DNA from: Chryseobacterium herbae
GTDB taxonomy: Bacteria > Bacteroidota > Bacteroidia > Flavobacteriales > Weeksellaceae
DNA length: 64,000 bases
Reading direction: 5' to 3'
Assembly (NCBI RefSeq): GCF_025154075.1
Contig: NZ_JAOAMU010000006.1
Span: 186,001 to 250,000 of the forward strand
Shown here: positions 16,203-23,496 of the stretch, one piece after another
How positions within the stretch are numbered: position 1 is the first letter of the stretch
Layout of the letters: every line of letters starts with the position of its first letter
Position numbers and translations under genes: made by a program
Notes under the pieces: model-generated
Told to the model about the DNA's origin: nothing
Databases searched by the model: none
Seen by the model: the letters and a program-made list of their open reading frames with translations, nothing else

Positions 16203-17441
16203 ATGGAAAACTATGCGGTCATTTTAGTGATCATGGCCTTAATGATCGGTGTATCCGGTTTGGCAAGTAAAATAAAGATTCCGGTACCAATGCTGCTTTT
16301 AATTGTCGGCATTTTGATCGGCTTTGTCCCTGCAATGCCCGAAATTGAGATCAATCCCGAGATCATTATGCTGCTTTTTCTGCCACCGCTTTTGTATGAT
16401 GCGGCTTTTAATATTTCTTTTCAGCAGTTTAAAGCCAATATCAATACCATAGGAACATTGGCTATAGGACTGGTGTTTTTAACGACGGCCGGAATTGCAG
16501 TTATCGCTTATTATTTAATTCCGGGCATGACCTGGCCACTGGCTTTTGTATTGGGATCTATTTTGTCCGCCACGGATGCTGTAGCTGCTGTTGGGGTCAC
16601 AAAAGGATTAGGCCTGTCTCAAAGAACCATGACGATTCTGGAAGGAGAAAGCCTGATCAATGATGCTTCAGCTTTGGTTGCGTATCGTTTTGCGGTGGCT
16701 GCGGTCACGGGAATTACCTTTGTTACGTGGAAAGCCTCACGGGAATTTTTTGTTGTTTTAGGAGGTGGTCTTTTGGTAGGTTGGATTATTTTTAAAGCAT
16801 TGTCGCTGACGATTGGTTTGTTTCGTAAAGATGCCATGGTGGTGAACAGTTTAATTCTTCTCATGCCATTCGTTACTTATCTTATTGCAGAACACTTCGG
16901 GGTATCAGGAGTCATTGCGGTGGTTGTGCTCGGTTTGGGAATGTCTAAACTGAGCAGGAATAAATTTCCGGATCACGTGAAAGAACAGTCCAGAAATTTC
17001 TGGGACATTATTATTTTCCTTCTGAATGGGCTGATATTTCTATTAATCGGTCTTGAGTTTCCGATCATCCTTAAGAAAATGCCTCATATTCAGGTTTGGA
17101 CTTATGCCGGGTATGCCGTAATCATTGTGCTGGTTACTTTACTGATCAGAATGGCAAGGGTTTATTTGCAGCAGTTCAACCTTCAGAAAGCTTTTCAGGG
17201 GAAAAGAAAAATCAGTGAAGATGCCTTATTTGATTCCAAAACAAGCTTTATCATTACCTGGTCGGGAATGCGTGGAATTGTTTCATTAGCCATTGCGCTG
17301 GGTCTTCCGGCAACATTAAATGACGGCGAGCCTTTTCCCTTACGGAGTGAAATCGTTTTCCTCTCCATAGCAGTTGTCTTAATTTCACTTTTAGGACAGG
17401 GACTCACGTTGCCATGGATTATAAAAAAGCTTAAATTGTAG
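16203..17441 (+). CDS. Cation:proton antiporter, CPA1 (NhaP-like) family
   Basis: A 412-residue membrane protein with about 12 hydrophobic segments. The CPA1 ion-site motif ATDAVA (Asp125) and the downstream GESLINDASALV block with its Asn-Asp pair are present, as is the late WSGMRGIVSLAIALGLP segment. It lacks the long cytoplasmic C-terminal domain of NhaP2-like proteins. It should exchange Na+ or K+ for H+ across the inner membrane. The AraC gene starts 2 bases after its stop, suggesting cotranscription. Confidence 0.92.
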   Translation: MENYAVILVIMALMIGVSGLASKIKIPVPMLLLIVGILIGFVPAMPEIEINPEIIMLLFLPPLLYDAAFNISFQQFKANINTIGTLAIGLVFLTTAGIAVIAYYLIPGMTWPLAFVLGSILSATDAVAAVGVTKGLGLSQRTMTILEGESLINDASALVAYRFAVAAVTGITFVTWKASREFFVVLGGGLLVGWIIFKALSLTIGLFRKDAMVVNSLILLMPFVTYLIAEHFGVSGVIAVVVLGLGMSKLSRNKFPDHVKEQSRNFWDIIIFLLNGLIFLLIGLEFPIILKKMPHIQVWTYAGYAVIIVLVTLLIRMARVYLQQFNLQKAFQGKRKISEDALFDSKTSFIITWSGMRGIVSLAIALGLPATLNDGEPFPLRSEIVFLSIAVVLISLLGQGLTLPWIIKKLKL

Positions 17442-17443
17442 CC

Positions 17444-18244
17444 ATGCAGATCTCTCCTCCCAAACAGCTGGCCAACTACATCAAGCACTATATCTTCTTA
17501 GAAAATCCGGAAGATATGATTAAAAATCTCCGCTTATTTGCTGATGGAAATACGGGTTTAATCATCTCCGCGGATATGAATATGCGTGACAGACAAGATA
17601 GCAATCTACCATTATCTTTTTTTTACGGACAACCTACCCAATATAAAGATCTGAGTACAAAAGGAAAATTTTCCTTACTGGCAGTCGTTTTTCAGCCCTA
17701 TTTTTTCAATCTGCTGTTTGATGTGGCTGCTAAAGACATTAAAAATGAAATCGTTTCGGCTTCGGATATTTTAAAAGATCAGTTGCTGCCATTTCAGGAA
17801 AAGCTGGATAACAAAGAAGATCCGCAATCCATAATAGCAGCACTGAATACGTATTTCATGAAGCTGATCTCAACCAAAAATAATCCGGATTCATGGCTCA
17901 TGAAGGTTCAGCAATATATGCTTCAAAATAAAGGAGCTTTGTCTCTGAAAGAACTGGAACATTTTACAGGATATTCTGAACGTCATATTGAACGGAAGTT
18001 TGAAGAAAATATCGGTATATCGCCCAAGAAATACAGTACCATCATCCGACTTCATCATTTTTTAAGTCTGATGAAAAACAGTACGGATCAAAACAGCATC
18101 GCCAGTCTTTCCTACGAAGCGGGATATTCGGATCAATCCCACCTGATCAGGGAATTTAAAAATACAATCGGATTGACACCCGGTCAGTATCTGAAAACTG
18201 AAAATAAACTGGCGGTCAATTTTATCGAAATTCCGTTTACCTAG
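17444..18244 (+). CDS. AraC family transcriptional regulator
   Basis: 266 residues. The N-terminus (PPKQLANYIKHYIFLE, SFFYGQPTQYKDLSTKGKFSLLAVVFQP) is the DUF6597-type sensor found in many Bacteroidota AraC proteins. The C-terminal double helix-turn-helix is clear (about 165-255: LSLKELEHFTGYSERHIERKFEENIGISPKKY and SIASLSYEAGYSDQSHLIREFKNTIGLTPGQY). It lies between an antiporter gene and a nitrilase gene on the same strand; either could be a target. Confidence 0.9.
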   Translation: MQISPPKQLANYIKHYIFLENPEDMIKNLRLFADGNTGLIISADMNMRDRQDSNLPLSFFYGQPTQYKDLSTKGKFSLLAVVFQPYFFNLLFDVAAKDIKNEIVSASDILKDQLLPFQEKLDNKEDPQSIIAALNTYFMKLISTKNNPDSWLMKVQQYMLQNKGALSLKELEHFTGYSERHIERKFEENIGISPKKYSTIIRLHHFLSLMKNSTDQNSIASLSYEAGYSDQSHLIREFKNTIGLTPGQYLKTENKLAVNFIEIPFT

Positions 18245-18305
18245 CCAATGTCGGTTTTGTACAATCTTTGGATGTTTGTGACTGCTAGCTTTGCAGAAAA
18301 AAAGA

Positions 18306-19262
18306 ATGGACAATCTCAAAGTTTCAACCGCCCAGTTCGAAAATAAAAGCGGTGACAAAGAATATAATCTATCAGTTATAGAAAAATTAGCTGCAGAAGC
18401 CGCTTCAAAAGGATCACAAGTCATTGTTTTTCATGAGTGTTCAATTACAGGCTACACTTTTGCCCGAAATCTGACCAAAGAACAGCTTCTGGATGTCGCA
18501 GAATTCATTCCTGATGGAAAAAGCATTCAAAAATTGCAGCAAATTGCGGTCACGCATGATATTACTATTTTGGCAGGATTGTTTGAAAAAGATGAAAATG
18601 ATCATATTTTCAAGGCTTACGTTTGTGTAGATAAAACCGGACTGAAAGCCAAATACAGAAAACTTCATCCTTTTATCAATCCAAATCTGACACCCGGAAA
18701 CGAATACTGTGTTTTTGAAATTCATGGCTGGACATGTGGAATTCTGATCTGCTATGATAACAATATCGTTGAAAATGTAAGAGCTACGAGGCTTTTAGGG
18801 GCAGATATTATTTTTATGCCGCATGTGACGATGTGTACGCCTTCCACAAGGCCGGGTGCCGGTTTTGTAGATCCTGAATTATGGAAGAACAGAGTAGCTG
18901 ATCCTACATCGCTCCGTTTTGAATTTGACGGAATGAAAGGAAGAGACTGGCTGATGAAATGGCTGCCTGCCAGAGCTTATGACAACGGAATTTATGCTGT
19001 TTTCTCCAATCCGATCGGGATGGATGATGATCAGTTGAAAAACGGATGCTCGATGATTATTGATCCTTTTGGAGATATCATTGCGGAATGTCGTTCATTT
19101 GAGGACAGTTTTGAAACGGCTGTTTTTACTCCTGAAAAGCTTACCCAGGCCGGCGGAAGCAGATATGTAAAAGCAAGAAGGCCGGAACTGTATCGTGACA
19201 TCATTGGTATGGAACATCATTCTGAGCAGAAAGTGGTTTGGATGAAGGACAGTACTATTTAG
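18306..19262 (+). CDS. Carbon-nitrogen hydrolase (nitrilase superfamily)
   Basis: About 318 residues. The Glu-Lys-Cys catalytic set is visible: Glu44 in VFHECSITGY, Lys119 in KYRKLHPF, Cys149 in GILICYDNN. The superfamily hydrolyses nitriles, amides or N-carbamyl groups. A TTG 15 bases upstream is open, but the ATG of MDNLKVSTAQ is preferred as it starts the conserved first strand and follows a purine-rich stretch. A 12-bp hairpin follows the stop. The AraC gene upstream on the same strand may regulate it. The substrate is unknown. Confidence 0.9.
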   Translation: MDNLKVSTAQFENKSGDKEYNLSVIEKLAAEAASKGSQVIVFHECSITGYTFARNLTKEQLLDVAEFIPDGKSIQKLQQIAVTHDITILAGLFEKDENDHIFKAYVCVDKTGLKAKYRKLHPFINPNLTPGNEYCVFEIHGWTCGILICYDNNIVENVRATRLLGADIIFMPHVTMCTPSTRPGAGFVDPELWKNRVADPTSLRFEFDGMKGRDWLMKWLPARAYDNGIYAVFSNPIGMDDDQLKNGCSMIIDPFGDIIAECRSFEDSFETAVFTPEKLTQAGGSRYVKARRPELYRDIIGMEHHSEQKVVWMKDSTI

Positions 19263-19284
19263 TCTGGCTTAAGAGGATGGAAAT

Positions 19285-19319
19285 TAGCCATGTCAAGGTT
19301 TTAAACATTGACATGGCTA
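19285..19319. repeat. ATGTCAAGG hairpin element, copy 1 (terminator-like)
   Basis: TAGCCATGTCAA pairs perfectly with TTGACATGGCTA around an 11-base loop, just after the nitrilase gene and between convergent genes. A related 16-bp perfect hairpin occurs at 55335-55369, so this is a repeated element which may act as a bidirectional terminator. Confidence 0.75.
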
Positions 19320-19354
19320 TTGCTCGAAATCAATCTCAATAATGACCAACTTCC

Positions 19355-19709
19355 TTACTTTATCAATCCCTGAAGATCAGTCCAGGCACCACCATTATGC
19401 ACATGCTTAAATCCTCTTTGTTTTAAAATATTTTCAGCTTTTACGCTTCGAAGTCCGTGAGAGCATACTGTGATATAAGTTTTTTCACGATCCAGTTCAA
19501 CATATCTTTCTCTGATGGTTCCCAAAGAAATATTTACTGAACCTTCAATATGTCCCATTTTATATTCTTTCTCGGTTCTTACATCGAGAATGACAGCCCC
19601 CTTTTTTAATCAATTGATCTAAGCCGTCATCTAAAGTCTGATATTTGTAAACCCGGTATAGAACATAAATTGTAAGTGCTGCTCCGCAAAATATCAGCAC
19701 CGTTTTCAT
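19355..19709 (-). pseudogene. Membrane-anchored rhodanese-like protein, frameshifted
   Basis: Read from the ATG overlapping the DUF3817 stop, the frame gives one membrane helix (MKTVLIFCGAALTIYVLY), then TLDDGLDQLIKKG, where a run A6G5 (fwd C run 19597-19601, T run 19602-19607) shifts it. With one base fewer the frame continues VILDVRTEKEYKMGHIEGSVNI to the active-site loop VCSHGLRS and the end GGAWTDLQGLIK, about 117 residues. Rhodanese domains move sulfane sulfur using that cysteine. This is the second homopolymer frameshift in the window. As the sequence stands, only the last 67 codons from an internal ATG are open. Confidence 0.85.
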
Positions 19710-20008
19710 AATTTGCTCAGAATTTTGTTATCAATATAAAAGGTCCCGAAAGGAATAAAACATGCCAGAATCACTTTCCAGGTGGTTTCCTTAAACTTCC
19801 ACTGCTGCTCAACGCCTACGCTTAAAGTATTAAACAGGAAAAGAAGGAATAAAGTTCCGTGAATTGGTCCCATCATCTTAACAAGTGCAGGGTTTCCAAG
19901 CCAGTACTTCATTGGAACGGCGATGAATACAAGAGTAAGCAGAGAGATTCCTTCCAGAATAGCCAGAATTCTCAGGCGTCCGATTTTTGTTTTTAATAAA
20001 TGTCTCAT
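19706..20008 (-). CDS. DUF3817 family membrane protein
   Basis: A 100-residue protein with three hydrophobic segments. The blocks RLRILAILEGISLLTLVFIAVPMKY and GPIHGTLFLLFL are typical of DUF3817, a family of small inner-membrane proteins of unknown function. It starts 2 bases after the stop of the upstream membrane gene and overlaps the rhodanese-like gene by ATGA, so the three form an operon. An upstream TetR-type operator suggests common control. Confidence 0.88.
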   Translation of the reverse strand: MRHLLKTKIGRLRILAILEGISLLTLVFIAVPMKYWLGNPALVKMMGPIHGTLFLLFLFNTLSVGVEQQWKFKETTWKVILACFIPFGTFYIDNKILSKL

Positions 20009-20010
20009 AA

Positions 20011-20469
20011 TTATCTGAAATAAGGTCTGTTAACAAAAGGGGAGAACGGCCATGGAATCGCTATAAAAATAACGGCAAGTGCAGTTGCGAACCAAAGGAG
20101 CATCGTTTTAAATTTTTCTCTGTCTGTAGGTTTTCTTTTCGCTAAAGCGGAACCAATCGTAATCAGTGCAATAGCCGTAATCATAAGGGAAATGTGGATC
20201 AGTCCGAAGAAAAGCAGATCCAGAGATTCTTTCGCCTCGTTGAAATTCTTCCAGAAATATTTAACAATCGGACTTTTAACATAGAGAATAATTCCTAAGA
20301 TCAACTGGATATGAGCAATAGTTGCCGTCCAGTGCCTGACTGAATCATCTGTTTTGGAAAATACTTTATGATGAAAATATCCTCTGTAGGATCTCCATAA
20401 GGCATAAATAAGACTGAATAAAACGATCCAGCGGAATGTGGAGTGCAAAAAGGTAAGGGTCTGGTACAT
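20011..20469 (-). CDS. Cytochrome b561-like small integral membrane protein
   Basis: About 152 residues with four hydrophobic helices. Histidines lie near helix ends (FLHSTFRWIVLF, RHWTATIAHIQLILGIILY, LIHISLMITAIALITIGS), like haem-ligating membrane b-type cytochromes, but haem binding is not proven. A start 24 bases upstream is rejected because the -7 box TATCTTTG (minus strand, 20491-20498) would put the transcription start downstream of it. It is the first gene of the DUF3817/rhodanese operon, possibly a membrane redox or sulfur-handling set. Confidence 0.75.
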   Translation of the reverse strand: MYQTLTFLHSTFRWIVLFSLIYALWRSYRGYFHHKVFSKTDDSVRHWTATIAHIQLILGIILYVKSPIVKYFWKNFNEAKESLDLLFFGLIHISLMITAIALITIGSALAKRKPTDREKFKTMLLWFATALAVIFIAIPWPFSPFVNRPYFR

Positions 20470-20490
20470 GGATGACTTTTTTGAACGCAC

Positions 20491-20528
20491 CAAAGATATA
20501 ATAAAAACATACTAACTAGTATGTTTTT
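20491..20528 (-). promoter_or_regulatory. TetR-type operator and -7 box of the membrane operon
   Basis: A perfect 9-bp inverted repeat AAACATACT / AGTATGTTT with four bases between its arms (20506-20527) lies over the -33 region of a minus-strand promoter with -7 box TATCTTTG (20491-20498). The TetR gene ends just upstream (20539), so TetR probably represses the operon here. Confidence 0.75.
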
Positions 20529-20538
20529 TAAGAAAAAA

Positions 20539-21129
20539 TTATTCCAATGAATTAAAATAATTCTTAAGTCCTTTTAAATAAATAAGATATACAGATTTTG
20601 AATTCTCCAGTTTCCCTAAATTCCTTACGCCCCAATACCCGGACATCACAAAAACCGCAATTTCTTTGGCATCCACATGTTCTTTTATGGAACCTTTCTT
20701 TTTCCCGTTTTCGATACAGGTGATCATTGCATTTTCCCAACGTTCTGCAAGCTCGTTCAGTGCTCTGGTGAAATCCATATGCCAGGGAGCCATTTCCTGG
20801 GTTAAATTGGAAGTAGGACATCCATATTCAACCTTCAGAAGCTCGTTTTCCATTAAGATTCCGTACACCAGCTGATAAATACTTTCCAACGGATGATCCG
20901 TGTTTTCAAGAGGTTCAATAAAAGTACTTCTGAAGTTGGTTTTCAAAAGTTCATTGATGATGGCAAGCCCCATTTCATCTTTCGTTTTAAAATGATAATA
21001 GAAGGCCCCTTTCGTCACTTGTGTAGTGGCAATGATCTCATCAACGCTGGTGGTTTTATACCCTTTTACATAGATCAGTTCAAAGGCTTTCTGGAGAATA
21101 TTCAGGCGGGTGGCTTCCGATTTTTTCAT
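20539..21129 (-). CDS. TetR/AcrR family transcriptional regulator
   Basis: About 196 residues. The DNA-binding domain is at residues 1-60 (ATRLNILQKAFELIYVKGYKTTSVDEIIATTQVTKGAFYYHFKTKDEM), followed by a helical ligand-binding domain with CPTSNLTQEMAPWH. The frame can be read from 21189, but MKKSEATRLNIL is the natural beginning. The gene precedes the b561-like/DUF3817/rhodanese operon, which has a matching palindromic operator, and is divergent from an MFS exporter. The inducer is unknown. Confidence 0.9.
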   Translation of the reverse strand: MKKSEATRLNILQKAFELIYVKGYKTTSVDEIIATTQVTKGAFYYHFKTKDEMGLAIINELLKTNFRSTFIEPLENTDHPLESIYQLVYGILMENELLKVEYGCPTSNLTQEMAPWHMDFTRALNELAERWENAMITCIENGKKKGSIKEHVDAKEIAVFVMSGYWGVRNLGKLENSKSVYLIYLKGLKNYFNSLE

Positions 21130-21198
21130 TAGGATAACTGGCTTTATTGCAAAGGAACGGAATTTTTGTTCAAAAAAACAAACTATCATTATTCTGAT

Positions 21199-21217
21199 AC
21201 TTAAGTAGAATTTAAGT
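21199..21217. promoter_or_regulatory. Inverted repeat between TetR and MFS genes
   Basis: ACTTAA and TTAAGT separated by 7 bases lie in the divergent region. The arms are short and AT-rich, so this is a weak candidate operator, different in sequence from the strong palindrome at 20506-20527. Confidence 0.3.
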
Positions 21218-21282
21218 TATTTTTATAATACGATAATTCGTCGGAAATTTGTCCTGTCAAAACTCAACAAAATTATAACGCA

Positions 21283-22503
21283 ATGAATTATCAAAAAGAA
21301 ATACAGATCAAAACGGAGCCTGCTGTTAAAAGTAAAGGTCTTCCGGCAGCATTGTGGGCATTAACCATCAGTGCATTTGGAATTGGAACCACAGAATTCG
21401 TGATTGTAGGACTTCTTCCCACGGTGGCGGGAGATCTGGGAATCAGCATTCCCTCAGCAGGACTTCTGGTAAGTCTCTATGCCATTGGAGTAGCGATAGG
21501 TGCTCCGATACTGACAGCATTAACGGGAAAAATTCCAAGAAAAGTATTACTCGTATCCATCATGCTTTTATTTGTGATCGGGAACGGACTGGCTTCTATT
21601 GCTCCTGGGTTCATCACATTGGTTATGGCCAGGATTCTGACAGGATTTGCTCACGGGGTTTATTTCTCCATCGGCTCAACTATTGCAGCCTCACTGGTTC
21701 CTGAGGAGAAGAGGGCAACAGCGATTTCAATCATGTTTGCCGGACTTACCCTTGCAATTGTCACCGGAGTTCCACTGGGAACTTTTATAGGACAGCATTT
21801 CGGATGGAGAGCCACTTTCATAGGAGTTTCTATTCTTGGAATCATAGGTTTATTAGCGAGTATGCTGTTGGTTCCGAAAAACCTTAAAAGCGACCAGACG
21901 GCCTCTTTAAAAAGTCTTCCCAAGGTATTTGGAAACAGACGTATGATCTTTGCTTTTTTAATGACAGCTATGGGATACGGAGGAACCTTTGTGGTATTTA
22001 CATACTTATCTCCGATCTTACAGCAGATCACAGGATTTCAGGAATCTACAGTGACTTTTATCCTTCTGATTTACGGAATTGCGATTGCTTTAGGAAATCT
22101 TTTGGGCGGAAAGATTGCGAATAAAAATCCTTTACAAGCACTTCTCTGGATGTTTGCAGCGCAGGGACTGGTACTGCTGGCATTTTATTTCACGGCCGGG
22201 AATCAGATCTTAAGTATTATTACCCTTTTTCTTTTAGGAGGTTTGTCGTTTGCATCTGTACCGGGACTTCAGCTTTTGGTGGTGCAGATTGCAGAAAAAG
22301 AACTTCCGGGAACTGAAGATGTAGCTTCAGGGATCAATATTGCGGCATTCAATATAGGAATTGCTATTGGGTCTTATACTGGAGGTCTTATTGTAACATC
22401 TTCATTGGGGTTGGCAAGCACACCATGGATCGGAGCCTTATTTTTAGTGGCAACCGTATTGATCACGCTTTACAGCATCAGTTTAAGTAAAAATCAAAAA
22501 TAA
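21283..22503 (+). CDS. MFS transporter, DHA1 drug-efflux type (AraJ/YdhP-like)
   Basis: A 406-residue protein with 12 hydrophobic segments. It has the DHA1 opening ISAFGIGTTEFVIVGLLPTVAGDLGIS, the loop 2-3 motif LTGKIPRKVLL, and the motif GFAHGVYFSIGSTIAASLVPEEKRATAIS in helix 4. Such transporters export drugs, sugars or arabinose-like compounds using the proton gradient. It is divergent from the TetR gene, a common repressor/efflux layout. A hairpin terminator follows. Confidence 0.92.
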   Translation: MNYQKEIQIKTEPAVKSKGLPAALWALTISAFGIGTTEFVIVGLLPTVAGDLGISIPSAGLLVSLYAIGVAIGAPILTALTGKIPRKVLLVSIMLLFVIGNGLASIAPGFITLVMARILTGFAHGVYFSIGSTIAASLVPEEKRATAISIMFAGLTLAIVTGVPLGTFIGQHFGWRATFIGVSILGIIGLLASMLLVPKNLKSDQTASLKSLPKVFGNRRMIFAFLMTAMGYGGTFVVFTYLSPILQQITGFQESTVTFILLIYGIAIALGNLLGGKIANKNPLQALLWMFAAQGLVLLAFYFTAGNQILSIITLFLLGGLSFASVPGLQLLVVQIAEKELPGTEDVASGINIAAFNIGIAIGSYTGGLIVTSSLGLASTPWIGALFLVATVLITLYSISLSKNQK

Positions 22504-22525
22504 TTTTTCCTGTTTTTATATTTTC

Positions 22526-22560
22526 AAGGACTGTCCGTCATTGGGCAGTCTTTTTATTTT
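22526..22560 (+). terminator. Terminator of the MFS gene
   Basis: GGACTGTCC region pairs with GGGCAGTC around GTCATT, followed by TTTTTATTTT. Confidence 0.75.
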
Positions 22561-22583
22561 ACGTATTCATCCTTAATCAGACA

Positions 22584-22631
22584 TAAAAAATCTGCTCTAT
22601 ACGCCAGATCAGCGGGAAATCAAAATGAAAT
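22584..22631. repeat. Dispersed repeat, module A, copy 2 (partial, inverted)
   Basis: Begins AAAAAATCTGCTCTAT and ends near AAAATGAAAT; it is similar to the reverse complement of 11775-11823. It sits next to module B, but in the other relative order than at copy 1. Confidence 0.6.
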
Positions 22632-22632
22632 A

Positions 22633-22723
22633 AATTCTATATTTTTCAGGTTTTGGCTAAAGCCGTTGAAATGTTTTTTCTTGTTCAGATGGGCTAAAGC
22701 CCATCCCTATTGAATGGATATCT
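22633..22723. repeat. Dispersed palindromic repeat, module B, copy 2 (inverted)
   Basis: Reverse complement of 11843-11925 with few differences: TTGGCTAAAGCCGTTGAA, then GATGGGCTAAAGCCCATC, then CCTATTGAATGGATATC. It ends just before the stop codon of pdeM (22729). Confidence 0.8.
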
Positions 22724-22728
22724 GGAAC

Positions 22729-23373
22729 CTATATTTCATGAATCTCAGAATCCGTAAATACAAAGAATTTCCCACCTTTAGGAATGTTTTTCGTATCCAG
22801 TCCTGTAAACTCGCTGAATGCGGGAAGTAATAATTGTTTCTCAGTCTGAACAAAACACGGAAGCCTGATGTTCTTTACAGAAGAATTCAGGACAACGCCC
22901 GGGTGAATATGTCCAGTAATTTGAAATTTCGGGAGTGTTTGGTCAAAATCATGAATAAAAGTAAAGCCTTCGATGGTCAGAATTTTGGATTTAAAATTTA
23001 AACATAATTTCTTTTCCAGGGCAGCGGATAAACGGTCATGATTTCCTTTAATCAGATAAAACTGAAGATCCGGATACTGGTTTCTCCAGTTGCAGAATTC
23101 ATCCACATCCGAGTTGTCTCCTGCATGAAGCAGATCCCCAACAACAATAAATTTTTCGGGCTGAAAATATTCAATCAGAAAAGAAAGTCTCTCCAGATCA
23201 CTTTTCATAATATGATTGGCCAAAGCAATTCCATTTTTCCTGAAATGAGCGGTTTTCCCAATGTGAAGATCAGACAAAATCAATGCTTTCTCTTTTTTCC
23301 AAAAGGCTACACGCTGATTGGTCAAAGTAAAAACTTCATTGTTGAGGGTGATATTTTTAACGGCGATATTCAA
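22729..23373 (-). CDS. pdeM: Ligase-associated DNA damage response endonuclease PdeM
   Basis: A 214-residue calcineurin-like metallophosphoesterase. Metal motifs are in order: LILSDLHIGKT (Asp36, His38), VVGDLLHAG, IKGNHDR and TGHIHPG. PdeM proteins belong to the ligase-associated repair set and act as nucleases on damaged DNA ends. It is the last of four genes on this strand (exonuclease, ligase, helicase, PdeM), separated from the helicase by 123 bases of repeat-like sequence, which could weaken cotranscription. Confidence 0.92.
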   Translation of the reverse strand: MNIAVKNITLNNEVFTLTNQRVAFWKKEKALILSDLHIGKTAHFRKNGIALANHIMKSDLERLSFLIEYFQPEKFIVVGDLLHAGDNSDVDEFCNWRNQYPDLQFYLIKGNHDRLSAALEKKLCLNFKSKILTIEGFTFIHDFDQTLPKFQITGHIHPGVVLNSSVKNIRLPCFVQTEKQLLLPAFSEFTGLDTKNIPKGGKFFVFTDSEIHEI

Positions 23374-23396
23374 TTTTTTTTGTAAAATGTATTATT

Positions 23397-23421
23397 GAGT
23401 TTGGAAGCTGGAAGAGGGAAG
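23397..23421. repeat. GGAAGCTGGAAG dispersed motif, copy in PdeM/helicase gap
   Basis: GTTTGGAAGCTGGAAGAGGG is nearly identical to 32076-32100 and similar to the reverse complement of 32198-32226. Followed at 23445-23462 by CGAAACCCGTATCCCGAA, which recurs inverted at 36261-36279. Confidence 0.7.
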
Positions 23422-23496
23422 TTGTTATATTGCGACATAGAACCCGAAACCCGTATCCCGAAACAAACCCATCACTCATAATTTATAACTCTAAAA

